Assembly (NCBI GenBank): GCA_902725215.1
Contig: CACUVI010000027.1
Location: forward strand, 47,454-111,453
From: Rhodospirillaceae bacterium LM-1
GTDB lineage: Bacteria > Pseudomonadota > Alphaproteobacteria > Rhodospirillales > WMHbin7
DNA: 64,000 bases
Reading direction: 5' to 3'
Part shown: in pieces, positions 17,977 through 28,798 of the stretch
How positions within the stretch are numbered: position 1 is the first letter of the stretch
Layout: the number at the start of each line of letters is the position of its first letter
The notes under the pieces: model-generated
Told to the model about the DNA's origin: nothing
Seen by the model: only the letters and a program-made list of their open reading frames with translations
The model's database searches: none
Position numbers and translations under genes: made by a program

Positions 17977-18678
17977 ATGAGCCGTTTACGTATTTGCATT
18001 TTGGGTGACGATTTGGCCACGGCGTTGGGTGACTCCGGCGGCGTCGGCTGGACGGGTCAGTTGTCGCGTTCGGAAACATCGTTCGGCGGGCGGTTCGAGT
18101 TGATGTCGCTGGGCGTTCCTTGCGAAACCTCGCGGGATATGGCTTCCCGCGTTGAAGATGAATTGGCGGCGCGTTTGCCCGTGGGCGCTCAGGCCCTTGT
18201 CCTTTTCTGCTTTGGCGTGGCCGACATGGCCGCCAGCGAAAAGGACGGCGTTCGCTTGTCGCTGCCGGAAAGCCTGTATTGGGCTGAAACCGCCCTGCGC
18301 ACCAGTCTTCGCCGCTATCACACGCTGTGGGTGGGGCCGCCGCCGGTTAGGATGAAAGCTGCTTGGCGCGATGCCGAAGGCCATGTCTGGTCGCTCAATC
18401 AAGGACGCATGGCCGGCTTGAACGACGCCTACCGCATGCTGGCCGAGCGATTGAACGTTCCTTATCTCGATCTGATGGCGACATTGGGGCGTGACAGGCG
18501 CTGGCTGCGCAGCCTGGATAGCGGCAATGGCGTCCATCCGACCTCGGAAGGCCATGCGGCGCTGGCCAATCATATCGGGCGCTGGTCGGCTTGGCGTTCG
18601 TATCTCAATCCCACGGCGCCGGGTTCCAGGGCTGAGGGGTTGCATTTTCCTGGCCCCAAGGCCGTGCTGATCGCTTAA
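17977..18678 (+). CDS. SGNH/GDSL-hydrolase-like protein lacking the usual nucleophilic serine
   Basis: The 233-residue protein has the layout of an SGNH (GDSL) esterase. Block I appears as [18 protein letters not shown], with GDD where active members have GDS. The later block [12 protein letters not shown] replaces the usual GxND. The C-terminal [12 protein letters not shown] keeps the catalytic-type histidine context. There is no signal peptide, so it should be cytoplasmic. If the serine is truly lost it may be a pseudoenzyme or use another residue; related proteins with GDE or GDA at this site are known. The ATG at 17977 follows AGGAGG. It stands alone behind two palindromic operator candidates. 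Confidence 0.72.
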   Translation: MSRLRICILGDDLATALGDSGGVGWTGQLSRSETSFGGRFELMSLGVPCETSRDMASRVEDELAARLPVGAQALVLFCFGVADMAASEKDGVRLSLPESLYWAETALRTSLRRYHTLWVGPPPVRMKAAWRDAEGHVWSLNQGRMAGLNDAYRMLAERLNVPYLDLMATLGRDRRWLRSLDSGNGVHPTSEGHAALANHIGRWSAWRSYLNPTAPGSRAEGLHFPGPKAVLIA

Positions 18679-18745
18679 GCGACTCCCTTCTTTCTCCCAT
18701 TCCGTCTATGATGCGCCGTCACTCGACCGGGAAGTGGGGACCGTC

Positions 18746-19663
<918 letters not shown>

Positions 19664-19666
19664 TTC

Positions 19667-20122
19667 ATGGTTATCGACGCGTCTCCGGTACAAGACATTC
19701 TGTTCTGGCATTGGTGGATCGCCGCCGCCATCTGTTTCGTTCTCGAACTTGTCGTTCCCGGCGTGCTGTTCTTGTGGCTGGGCGTCGGCGCGGTGGCGGC
19801 GGGGTTTTTCTCGCTGGCCTTTCCGGGTTTCGGCTGGCGTCATGAAAGCATGGTTCTGGCCGGGGTTTCGATGGCCAGCGCCGTCGTGGGCCGCAATTGG
19901 TGGGACAAGATGCGACAGCGCACCGATCATCCCGAACTGAACGAGCGCGCCAAAACGCTGATCGGAAGAACGGGCACGTTGGAAGACCCCATCGCCAACG
20001 GGGTGGGTCGTTTGAAGCTGGGCGACACCAGTTGGAAAGTGAAGGGACCCGATCTGCCTGCGGGCGTTCAGGTGCGCGTCACGGGGGCTGATGGCTCCGT
20101 GCTGACGGTTGTGGCTGTTTGA
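19667..20122 (+). CDS. NfeD family membrane protein
   Basis: This is a 151-residue short-form NfeD (NfeD1b type, without the protease domain). Three hydrophobic segments (about residues 14-35, 38-55 and 60-75) are followed by a C-terminal OB-fold (TLIGRTGTLEDPIANGVGRLKLGD, ending GSVLTVVAV). NfeD proteins are encoded beside SPFH genes and are thought to work with them in the membrane. It is co-transcribed with the SPFH gene upstream and the lipoprotein gene downstream. Confidence 0.92.
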   Translation: MVIDASPVQDILFWHWWIAAAICFVLELVVPGVLFLWLGVGAVAAGFFSLAFPGFGWRHESMVLAGVSMASAVVGRNWWDKMRQRTDHPELNERAKTLIGRTGTLEDPIANGVGRLKLGDTSWKVKGPDLPAGVQVRVTGADGSVLTVVAV

Positions 20123-20136
20123 AAGGAAATCACCTC

Positions 20137-20382
20137 ATGCGCCGATTGATTTTGGCCTTGCCATTGCTGCTGATCGCCTGCGGCGATCCCAGCAAAGCCG
20201 ACATCGTAAAAAAGGCCGAAGGCGTGGATTCCAAGGCCAAGCTTGAAAAGGTTCTGGGCCGCCCGCAAGGCGTGGACAAGTTGGGGCCGGTCGAACGCTG
20301 GACCTACAAGGCCAAGGACGGCGAAGTCACCTTCGTCATCACCGGCGACACGGTGGTCCTGTCGGCGACCAACGGAAAGTAG
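20137..20382 (+). CDS. Small predicted lipoprotein
   Basis: This 81-residue protein has a lipoprotein signal peptide (RRLILALPLLLIACG) with the lipobox ending at the cysteine, so the mature part is about 63 residues. The mature part resembles a small SmpA/OmlA-type fold (KAKLEKVLGRPQGVDKLGPVERWTY followed by beta strands VTFVITGDTVVLSA). Its role is unknown; it may support the SPFH-NfeD pair. The ATG at 20137 follows GAAAGGAAA, 14 bases after the nfeD stop. Confidence 0.82.
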   Translation: MRRLILALPLLLIACGDPSKADIVKKAEGVDSKAKLEKVLGRPQGVDKLGPVERWTYKAKDGEVTFVITGDTVVLSATNGK

Positions 20383-20383
20383 A

Positions 20384-20998
20384 TCACACCGGTCTTCTGG
20401 CCGTCATGGCCGCACTTAGGGTGCCGTCGTCCAGATAGTCGAGTTCGCCGCCCACCGGCACGCCATGGGCCAAGCCTGAAATCTGCAAATCAGGGCGTTC
20501 CAGCCGTTCGGCCAGATAATGCGCCGTCGCCTGTCCGGCGACGGTGGCGCCCAGGGCCAGGATGACTTCATTGACGGTTTTGTCCGTCACACGCTCGATC
20601 AGGCGGGTGAGATTCAGATCGTCGGGGCCGATGCCATCCAGCGCCGACAGCGTTCCGCCCAGCACATGATAAAGCCCGCGATAGGCGCCCGAGCGATCCA
20701 GCGCCCACAGATCGGCGACATCGGCCACCACGCAGATAATGCTGGCGTCGCGCCGCTGGTCCGCGCAGATGGCGCAGGGCGTTTGCGTATCCAGATTGCC
20801 GCAGTCAGGACAGGTGCGAATGGCTGCTGCCGCATCGCTCATCGCCTTGGCCAATGGCTCCAGCAGCGTATCGCGCTTTTTCAAAAGCGTCAGCGCCGCC
20901 CGTCTGGCCGAGCGCGGCCCCAGGCCGGGAAGCCTAGCCATCAAATGAATCAGATGCTCGATCTCGGGACTGTTCAAGCTGTGCCCCCACATCGTCAT
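20384..20998 (-). CDS. recR: Recombination protein RecR
   Basis: RecR works with RecO and RecF to load RecA at gaps in DNA. The product has the helix-hairpin-helix [13 protein letters not shown], a four-cysteine zinc finger ([16 protein letters not shown]), and a Toprim domain ([28 protein letters not shown]). The start is uncertain: the ATG codons at 20998 and 20992 lie at the edge of a palindromic repeat and have no ribosome site, while a TTG at 20977 has GGGGG at good distance and gives the usual 197-residue length. It is the last gene of dnaX-ybaB-recR. Confidence 0.94.
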   Translation of the reverse strand: MTMWGHSLNSPEIEHLIHLMARLPGLGPRSARRAALTLLKKRDTLLEPLAKAMSDAAAAIRTCPDCGNLDTQTPCAICADQRRDASIICVVADVADLWALDRSGAYRGLYHVLGGTLSALDGIGPDDLNLTRLIERVTDKTVNEVILALGATVAGQATAHYLAERLERPDLQISGLAHGVPVGGELDYLDDGTLSAAMTARRPV

Positions 20999-21052
20999 CG
21001 CCGGGCTTGACCCGGCGATCCATGGATGCCCGGATCAAGTCCGGGCATGACG
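20993..21052. repeat. REP-like palindromic intergenic repeat
   Basis: A 60-base imperfect palindrome with ends CGTCAT and ATGACG contains GCCGGGCTTGACCCGGC and GCCCGGATCAAGTCCGGGC arms. It fills the gap between ybaB and recR. Elements of this form are widespread in alphaproteobacterial genomes between genes. It touches the annotated N-terminus of recR. Confidence 0.8.
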
Positions 21053-21056
21053 CAAT

Positions 21057-21376
21057 TTAAAAAGGAAGTTTCATCCCAGGAGGAAGCTGCAAGCCGCCGG
21101 TCATTTTCGCCATCTCTTCTTGCATGAAGGCTTCAACCTTGGTCTTGGCGTCGTTGTAGGCGGCGACGATCAGGTCTTCCACCATTTCCTTATCGTCGGC
21201 GTTCAGAATTTTTGGATCGGTGGAGATTTTCTTGATGTCGCCCTTGCCGTTAACGGTGATGCTGACCATGCCGCCGCCGGATGCGCCGCTCATTTCGGCT
21301 TCGGCCAGCTTGGCCTGCATTTCGGCCATCTTGCTTTGCATCTGCTGGGCCTGCTTCATCAATTGTCCGATATTCT

Positions 21377-21380
<4 letters not shown>
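21057..21380 (-). CDS. ybaB: YbaB/EbfC nucleoid-associated protein
   Basis: This is a small DNA-binding protein of 107 residues that forms a dimer with a tweezer-like shape. Helical ends ([22 protein letters not shown]) flank the conserved core [18 protein letters not shown]. The tail [13 protein letters not shown] is family-typical. The ATG at 21380 overlaps the dnaX stop by four bases (ATGA), so translation is coupled. The order dnaX-ybaB-recR is very widely conserved. Confidence 0.95.
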
Positions 21381-23074
<1,694 letters not shown>

Positions 23075-23101
23075 GGCGAGTTCAAAGGAAGCCTAAAGGG
23101 T

Positions 23102-23198
23102 GGGAGACCGGACGCCGACCCGAATCTGAACTCGTTACGGCTGCTTCCTTCCGGACCTGACCGGGTTGGCGAGGAACTCGTCCGTCGCCGGTCTCCCG
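23102..23198 (-). ncRNA. ffs: Signal recognition particle RNA (4.5S, bacterial small type)
   Basis: On the minus strand the transcript contains the invariant domain IV sequence GGTCAGGTCCGGAAGGAAGC followed by AGCC. The ends pair in a 10-bp stem, GGGAGACCGG with CCGGTCTCCC. The length of about 97 bases fits the small bacterial type. The position upstream of dnaX is conserved. It binds Ffh to target membrane proteins. Confidence 0.96.
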
Positions 23199-23203
23199 GG
23201 GGC

Positions 23204-23231
23204 AGCATAGCGACCCCGGTTCGGGAATCAA
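23204..23231 (-). promoter_or_regulatory. Promoter of ffs
   Basis: On the minus strand TTGATT, a 16-base spacer and TATGCT (23204-23209) place the transcription start about 23197, exactly at the base of the RNA's terminal stem. Confidence 0.7.
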
Positions 23232-23238
23232 GCGTCAA

Positions 23239-23775
23239 TCAGTAAACTTCGATCTTGCCCAGAATGCCCCAGGCGGTGGAGAACAGGCCCATATCCATGT
23301 CATAGACGCCCTTCTCCAGGACCAGCAGGCGAATTTCGCGCTTTTCATCGGCGCCCACGCCCACCCGGCCCAGGGTGGAATCGGAGTTCGAGGCGGCATT
23401 GGCGAAGAAGTCGGCGGCGCGCAGCGTGCCCGAATCGCCGTCGGTGTTCTCCAGGACCAGAATGTAGGGCTGACCAGCCTTCAGGCGCAGCCAAGCCGGG
23501 CTGATGAGATCGTCTTCCAGCTTCAGCGACACGCGCTTGGCCTTCTCCCAATCGGCGGTCTTCAGCGCTTCCTCGGCCTTGGCGCGCTGTTCCGAATTGG
23601 AAAAGCCGACGCTGGCCAGGGCTTCCTGGCCCAAGGTCAGAACGGGACCGGCCGCCGTGAAGACGCCGATGAACACTGCGGGCGCAATTCCCGGCGCCAC
23701 GGCATGGGCGGGAAGGGCGGTTGCGGCCAGAGACGCGGCCAGAGCAATGGCGGACAAACGCAAGGGCTTGAACAT
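23239..23775 (-). CDS. Secreted protein with a cupredoxin-like C-terminal region
   Basis: This 178-residue protein has a signal peptide (LRLSAIALAASLAATALP, cleavage after AHA). The C-terminal half (ISPAWLRLKAGQPYILVLENTDGDSGTLRAADFF) resembles the strand pattern of periplasmic cupredoxin-like domains. The usual copper ligands (a Cys-x-x-His segment and a late Met) are not present: the corresponding end reads EKGVYDMDMGLFSTAWGILGKIEVY. It is therefore probably not a classical copper protein. The first ATG (23781) is too close to GGGG to be used, so I chose the one at 23775. It lies just upstream of the ffs promoter. The function is unknown. Confidence 0.65.
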   Translation of the reverse strand: MFKPLRLSAIALAASLAATALPAHAVAPGIAPAVFIGVFTAAGPVLTLGQEALASVGFSNSEQRAKAEEALKTADWEKAKRVSLKLEDDLISPAWLRLKAGQPYILVLENTDGDSGTLRAADFFANAASNSDSTLGRVGVGADEKREIRLLVLEKGVYDMDMGLFSTAWGILGKIEVY

Positions 23776-23901
23776 GGACATCCCCGTAACGACAAAGTGT
23801 TGGGATCATACGTGAAACCCGCTGGCAGGGCAAGCAGGGCGCTTGCGGCCCTGGCCCGGCTGGATCACAATGCGCTTCAAATCACAAATAAGGACGCCAC
23901 C

Positions 23902-24219
23902 ATGGTTGACATGCGCAAGACGAGCAAGACACATGAACATAAGCATCAGCAAGATGAAGCCTTGGAATTCAAGGCGGTAGCCCGCAGGAACAAGCTGGCA
24001 GGCCTGTGGGCCGCCGAGTTGCTGGGGCTGATCGGCCAAGCGGCGATGGATTACGCCAAAGACGTCGTGCATGCCGACTTCGAGGAAAAGGGCGACGAGG
24101 ACGTGGTGCGCAAGCTGGCCAAGGATCTTGACGGCAAGGCCGACCACCAGACCATCCGCGAAAAGCTGGGCGAGTTCCTGCACATCGCCAGGAAGCAAGT
24201 GCAAGACGAGGGAAAATAA
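23902..24219 (+). CDS. F1-ATPase inhibitor subunit zeta (DUF1476 family)
   Basis: This 105-residue protein belongs to the DUF1476 family, shown in Paracoccus denitrificans to be the zeta subunit that blocks ATP hydrolysis by the alphaproteobacterial F1-ATPase. The conserved core FKAVARRNKLAGLWAAELLG is followed by YAKDVVHADFEEKGDEDVVRKL. The inhibitory segment in this family is the N-terminal helix; here it is polar and His-rich (SKTHEHKHQQDEALE). The family is confined to alphaproteobacteria, which supports the taxonomic reading. The start ATG follows AAGGACG. It converges with the GntR-family gene. Confidence 0.92.
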   Translation: MVDMRKTSKTHEHKHQQDEALEFKAVARRNKLAGLWAAELLGLIGQAAMDYAKDVVHADFEEKGDEDVVRKLAKDLDGKADHQTIREKLGEFLHIARKQVQDEGK

Positions 24220-24224
24220 CCCGG

Positions 24225-24950
24225 TTAGGAATTTCCCGGTTCGAAAACCAACTGCACCCGGTCGCTGGCCCAGCGCGACACCGAATACAGTACGGGTCGG
24301 CCTTCCATGTCGGCATTGACGCTTTCGGCCAGCAAAATTGGTCTGTTGGGCGATTGCTGCAGCTGCTTGGCGTCGGCTGAACGGGCGGGCCTAGCACTGA
24401 CGCTGGTGCTTTTGCGCGTGTAGTCGGCAATGCCGGAAAGTGCTAGCGCCTTGGTGATCGAGCCGGTCTTCCGATAGGCTTCGAACAAGCCCGGTACCCG
24501 CGCCTTGGGAAAGTGGTGCGAGGAGATGCTGATCGGTCTTCCGTCGGCCTCGTTCAGAATGTCGAGCACCAGAACTGGCGTCCCCTTGCGAAGGGCCAAG
24601 GCCTTCATGACGGCACCTTCCGCCTTGATCTCGCGCGCGGCGACCAGGGTTCCACCGGGATGGCGTTGTTCGGCCGCCACATTCTTGGAGAATCGGGTCC
24701 GTTTGCTGACCCGGTAGTTGATGACCCATTCCTGGACAAATATCCCGCGTCCCTGTTCGACGCTGAGAAGACCTTCGCCGTTCAGTTGGGCAATCGCCCG
24801 GCGCACGGTATGGCGATGGACGCCCAATAGCTGGGCCATCTTCGCCTCGGTGGGCAGTTTCTCGCTGGGTCCATAGTTTCCGTCCACGATCCATTGGCGG
24901 ATGGTCTGCGCCGCTTTGCGCCACAGAGGGATGGCGGAACCGATGGGCAT
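24225..24950 (-). CDS. phnF: GntR-family regulator with UTRA domain (PhnF-like)
   Basis: This is a 241-residue transcription factor with an N-terminal winged helix (WIVDGNYGPSEKLPTEAKMA, then VHRHTVRRAIAQLNGEGLL and the wing QGRGIFV) and a C-terminal UTRA ligand-binding domain (FPKARVPGLFEAYRKTGSITKAL through SVNADMEGRPVLYSVSRW). As the last gene of the phnD-C-E-M operon it most likely controls that operon in response to a phosphonate or a breakdown product. The start ATG (24950) lies 7 bases after the phnM stop. The exact ligand is unknown, and the PhnF name rests on context. Confidence 0.88.
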   Translation of the reverse strand: MPIGSAIPLWRKAAQTIRQWIVDGNYGPSEKLPTEAKMAQLLGVHRHTVRRAIAQLNGEGLLSVEQGRGIFVQEWVINYRVSKRTRFSKNVAAEQRHPGGTLVAAREIKAEGAVMKALALRKGTPVLVLDILNEADGRPISISSHHFPKARVPGLFEAYRKTGSITKALALSGIADYTRKSTSVSARPARSADAKQLQQSPNRPILLAESVNADMEGRPVLYSVSRWASDRVQLVFEPGNS

Positions 24951-24957
24951 GGTCGGA

Positions 24958-26109
24958 TTATGCCGCCAGTCTGCGGGCCGGATCGGCCAGATAGACCGTA
25001 CGGCCAGCGACCAGCGACGCAACGACGCAAGGCGTCTCCTGGCTGGCGTCCGTCAGAATCAAGTCGGCGCGTCGCCCTTTGGCGATCTCTCCCCGGTCGG
25101 TCAAGCCGACCGCTCGGGCGGGATTGGTCGAGATCAGCGCCCAACCCTGGGCCAGGGGGGCAATGCGTTGGCGGTCGAGCATAAAGACGGATTGCATCAG
25201 TGCCGGATAGAAATAATCCGATGTCAGGATCGAGCACAGCCCTTCTTGCACCAGTTGGGCGGCCCCCAACCGGTCGGCGTGCGAGCCGCCGCGCACGATA
25301 TTGGGCGCCCCCATCACGACATGGCCGCCGCTGTCCAGCGTCGCCCTGGCGGTTTCCAGATTGAGCGGAAATTCGCACAGGCTGCTGCCAAGATCGACGT
25401 AACGCTGGCGCATTATTGGGTTTTCGTCATCGTGCGAAGCGCTGACCAGTCCGGCTTTTCTGGCGGCTTTGGCCAGACGCTCGACCGATCCCGGCACGTC
25501 TTCCCGTCTGGCATGCACCTTGCGCACGAAGTCGGAAAAGGCCTCGCGGCTCATGCCTGCCCTGGCGGCGGCGCCCGCTTTCTTGCCGTGCCTGTCCGCC
25601 TCGTCCAGATACATCGGCAGATGGTCGTTGAAGCCCAGCAGGCCGATCCATTCTTGGGCAATCCAGCCGGAAATCAGCGCTTCGGCTTCGACGTTGAAAA
25701 TCTCGTGGCGCAGATGGATGCGCGTGTCGCACAATAACCGGTCCTTAACGCCGCCATAGGCCGCCAGCCAGCGGCTGGCGTTCTCGGTGCTGCGCAAGCC
25801 AGGTTCCCAGGAACAGGTCAGGCCGTGAAAAGCGGTGGTGATGCCGTTGGCCACCAACTGGCGGTCGGTCTCCATCAGGGCGAGATCGATGGGGAAATGC
25901 ACGCCCGGCCTTGGCATCATTTGGCGCTCGAAGGCGTCGCCATGCAGATCGACGATGCCGGGCAGAAGGGTCAGCCCCTCGGCGTTCCAGGTTTCTCCAT
26001 TTGCGTTCAGCCCGCTCCCAATGGCGGCGATTTCGCCATTCTCGATGATGACGTCCGCCCCCTCGACCCATTCATTGGCAACAAGAGCGCGGGCATTTCT
26101 AATCAGCAT
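24958..26109 (-). CDS. phnM: Alpha-D-ribose 1-methylphosphonate 5-triphosphate diphosphatase (PhnM)
   Basis: This amidohydrolase removes pyrophosphate from the ribose-phosphonate triphosphate intermediate of the C-P lyase pathway. The 383-residue product carries the PhnM hallmark VDLHGDAFERQMMPRPGVHF (HGD replaces the HxH of other amidohydrolases), the block ASHDDENP and the closing NPARAVGLTDRGEIAKGRRADLI. The genes that normally act before it (phnI, G, H, J, K, L) are absent from this window, so they must lie elsewhere or PhnM serves another path. It sits between phnE and the GntR regulator. Confidence 0.93.
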   Translation of the reverse strand: MLIRNARALVANEWVEGADVIIENGEIAAIGSGLNANGETWNAEGLTLLPGIVDLHGDAFERQMMPRPGVHFPIDLALMETDRQLVANGITTAFHGLTCSWEPGLRSTENASRWLAAYGGVKDRLLCDTRIHLRHEIFNVEAEALISGWIAQEWIGLLGFNDHLPMYLDEADRHGKKAGAAARAGMSREAFSDFVRKVHARREDVPGSVERLAKAARKAGLVSASHDDENPIMRQRYVDLGSSLCEFPLNLETARATLDSGGHVVMGAPNIVRGGSHADRLGAAQLVQEGLCSILTSDYFYPALMQSVFMLDRQRIAPLAQGWALISTNPARAVGLTDRGEIAKGRRADLILTDASQETPCVVASLVAGRTVYLADPARRLAA

Positions 26110-26130
26110 AACAACATTCCTTTAGGAAGA

Positions 26131-26940
26131 TCACTGTCTGGCGAATAGGCGCTTGCGCGCCAGCGAACTGAAGCGTTCGACCGCCATGACCAGGAAGAAG
26201 ATCATTAAAACGATGGTGGCGGCCTGATCGTAGCGGAACATTTCCATCGAGACGGACAGTTCCACGCCGATGCCGCCAGCGCCGACAAGTCCCAGCACCA
26301 CCGATGCCCGCACTGCCTTTTCCAGCGAGAATAGGCTGGTATTGATCATGGCGGGCAGGGCGCAGGGAATGGCGGCGCAAGTGACGATATCCAGCTTGGT
26401 GCCGCCGATGGCGGTCAGCGCCTCGGCGGGACCGGGGTCGGCTTCTTCCATGTTTTCCGCAAAGAAGCGGCCGCAAAAGCCGATGGTATCGACGATGATG
26501 GTCAGGGTTCCGGCAAAGGGGCCAAGGCCCACCGAGGCCACGAAGAACAGCGCCCAGGCCAGATCGGGAACGGTTCGAAACAGGCTGATCAATCCGCGCG
26601 ACGCCGTATATAGCCAAGGGTGCGGCGTGTGATTTGACGAGGCCAGCACCGCCAGGGGAACGCTGAGCAGAATGCCCACCACCGTTCCAACCAGGGCCAT
26701 CTGAAAGGTGACCAGCAGCGACAGCATCATGGGCACGGCGCGGTCGGTGGCGGGCGGGATCATGTCTGCGCCGATGCGGGCCATGTTGGGGATGCCGGCG
26801 ATCAGTTCGCCGATATCGACTTCGGCCTGATGCAAGGACCAAGCGAAGAAGGCGATGAAAGCGGTGAACATCAGGGCGGGCAGGAATTCGACGCGTCCCA
26901 TGCGCTGCGGCAAAATCGGACGAAGCTGGGCGTCAGCCAT
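26131..26940 (-). CDS. phnE: Phosphonate-type ABC transporter permease PhnE
   Basis: This is the inner-membrane channel subunit of a phosphonate ABC importer. The 269-residue product has about six hydrophobic segments and the binding-protein-dependent permease loop EALTAIGGTKLDIVTCAAIPCALP, which couples to the ATPase. The end VLGLVGAGGIGVELSVSMEMFRYDQAAT is characteristic of PhnE. The start overlaps the end of phnC by eight bases, so the two are translationally coupled. Confidence 0.93.
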   Translation of the reverse strand: MADAQLRPILPQRMGRVEFLPALMFTAFIAFFAWSLHQAEVDIGELIAGIPNMARIGADMIPPATDRAVPMMLSLLVTFQMALVGTVVGILLSVPLAVLASSNHTPHPWLYTASRGLISLFRTVPDLAWALFFVASVGLGPFAGTLTIIVDTIGFCGRFFAENMEEADPGPAEALTAIGGTKLDIVTCAAIPCALPAMINTSLFSLEKAVRASVVLGLVGAGGIGVELSVSMEMFRYDQAATIVLMIFFLVMAVERFSSLARKRLFARQ

Positions 26941-27754
26941 AGAAGGCTCCTAGGATGGATGTATCCAGCGCTTTCGCTTCGACATCGATGGCTAGGCGTC
27001 CTTGGCGAAGTCCCAGCACTCGGTCGGCATAGCGTTGGGCATGAGCGACCTGATGCGAAACGAAGACCAAGGTCATGCCGGTGCGTTCGGAGAGGGAACG
27101 GAAAGTCTCCATAACCTCTTCGCCCGCGTGCGGATCCAGGCTGGCCGCCGGTTCGTCGGCGAAGATCATGCTGGGCTTTTGCATCAAGGACCGCGCGATG
27201 GCCACCCGTTGCGATTGGCCGCCCGACAGTTGATCGGCGCGCCTTGCCGCCAGATCGGCCAGCCCCACCATCTCCAGGCAGTGCATGGCGTATTCGCGCT
27301 CTGCTGCCGGGGCCAGCCCGTGAAACCAGCAGCGCGCGCCTTTGCGTCTGGCGATCGCGCCGTGCATGACGTTGCTAAGCACCGCCAAGCGCGGCACCAG
27401 ATTGTGCTTTTGGAAAATGAAACCAACGCCCGAGCGCATTCTGCGCAGCCGCGTCTTGCAGGCCGCAGTCAGATCGGCGCCATCGATATGGACGCAGCCC
27501 TTGTCGGGTTCGATCAAGCGCAGGCAGCAGCGCAGCAAGGTGCTTTTCCCGGTGCCGTTGGCGCCGATGATGGCAACCGACTGGCCCTTTGAAATCGCAA
27601 AGGAAACGTCGTTAAAGACCGGCGTTGCGCCGCCAGCGTACGACTTTTCAAGTCCGGCAACCAACAGAGACGGCTGAGAGGCACAGACCGACTGCGCCTC
27701 TCTTATTGCCGTCGCCTGGGCCGAAGCCTTGGGCATGGTCAATGCAACGGACAT
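26933..27754 (-). CDS. phnC: Phosphonate-type ABC transporter ATP-binding protein PhnC
   Basis: This ATPase powers the PhnCDE importer. The 273-residue product has Walker A ([16 protein letters not shown]), a Q-loop ([18 protein letters not shown]), the ABC signature ([15 protein letters not shown]), Walker B ([13 protein letters not shown]) and the switch histidine ([10 protein letters not shown]). An N-terminal extension of about 30 residues precedes the ABC domain. The ATG at 27754 overlaps the phnD stop (TGATG); a TTG one codon earlier is also in frame. Confidence 0.93.
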   Translation of the reverse strand: MSVALTMPKASAQATAIREAQSVCASQPSLLVAGLEKSYAGGATPVFNDVSFAISKGQSVAIIGANGTGKSTLLRCCLRLIEPDKGCVHIDGADLTAACKTRLRRMRSGVGFIFQKHNLVPRLAVLSNVMHGAIARRKGARCWFHGLAPAAEREYAMHCLEMVGLADLAARRADQLSGGQSQRVAIARSLMQKPSMIFADEPAASLDPHAGEEVMETFRSLSERTGMTLVFVSHQVAHAQRYADRVLGLRQGRLAIDVEAKALDTSILGAFYG

Positions 27755-28635
27755 CAATCCCCGATGAAATCGGAATATTCGGGGAAGCCCGCCGTGCGGT
27801 ACATGCTCCGCACATAGTTGTAATCCTTGTCATCCAGCTTGGTCAGAAACTGCATGCCCTTGTACTTCTTGTTTTCCTCGCCAACCAAGATGGCATCGAT
27901 AAAGCGCGGACCGTGTTCAGCGAAGGCCTTGCGAATGGTCTCGACGACTTCAGCCTCCACATGCTCGCCAGCCATCAGCATATCGTTGGGCAGATCGGGG
28001 CCGCGACCGATGACGCGAAAGGCGCCCGGCTGCAGGCCGCCTTCAGCTTCCTTGGCGCGCAGCTTCAGAAAATCGGTGTTGTTGAAACCAATTGCCTGGA
28101 CGTCGCCGCGCTTCAAGGCTTCCCACAGCATTGGCGCCTTGGTGTGCGTGATTTCAAGCTGCTTCAAAGGTTCGAGGCCGCCATCGGCAAAGACCTGAAT
28201 CGGCCCCAGATGGCGCGAGGTTGATCCCACTGGGCCAATCCCAACCTTCTTGCCCTTTAGATCCTTGGCAAGATTGTAGGGCGCGTTGGCAAGCGTTACC
28301 ACCACCGCGAAATAGTCGGGCCTGGACAGACCGGCCACAATCCGCGTCTTGGGAGCGCGCTTCTTGATGACGACATATTCGGCAGGTCCCGTCATCACCA
28401 GATCGACCTTCTTGAAGCGCAGCGCCTCGACGGCTGCCGTGCGGTTGGAGACCGGCAAGAATTCGATCTCATAGCCGGTGGTTTCGGTCAGAACCTTCTT
28501 GAATTCGCCGAATTCGCGCTGCAGTTCCTCAAGGCCGACCAGATCGGTGACGGCCATTCTGACTGTTTTGGCCTCGGCCGAGGTTGCCACAAGGCCAAGC
28601 GTAACGGCCAGGGTGGCCAGAAATGAACGAAGCAT
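27754..28635 (-). CDS. phnD: Phosphonate-type ABC transporter substrate-binding protein PhnD
   Basis: This is the periplasmic binding protein of the PhnCDE importer, 293 residues. The signal peptide (MLRSFLATLAVTLGLVATS, cleavage after AEA) precedes family blocks: AVEALRFKKVDLVMTGPAEY, KDLKGKKVGIGPVGSTSRHLGP and AIGFNNTDFL. Substrates of this family include phosphonates, phosphite and hypophosphite, and the sequence alone does not settle which. The start ATG follows GGAGGTTCAAC. It is the first gene of the operon; the promoter must lie in 28636-28798, where I could not identify a Pho box. Confidence 0.9.
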   Translation of the reverse strand: MLRSFLATLAVTLGLVATSAEAKTVRMAVTDLVGLEELQREFGEFKKVLTETTGYEIEFLPVSNRTAAVEALRFKKVDLVMTGPAEYVVIKKRAPKTRIVAGLSRPDYFAVVVTLANAPYNLAKDLKGKKVGIGPVGSTSRHLGPIQVFADGGLEPLKQLEITHTKAPMLWEALKRGDVQAIGFNNTDFLKLRAKEAEGGLQPGAFRVIGRGPDLPNDMLMAGEHVEAEVVETIRKAFAEHGPRFIDAILVGEENKKYKGMQFLTKLDDKDYNYVRSMYRTAGFPEYSDFIGD

Positions 28636-28798
28636 GTTGAACCTCCGAAAAAAGCGATGGCTTCTTATACGGAGGGTCCTGCGCCGCGATTGTGATATTT
28701 GGGTTAAATGCCCAGTCTTTGGCAAACCACTGGCGGATTGGTATGTACCACTTGGAAGCTGAAGCTGAGAAATCTGCGCATGAAATCAGTCGAATGGC

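Noticed and set aside
28636..28798. Pho box upstream of phnD
   Set aside because: No CTGTCAT-type direct repeat was found on either strand.
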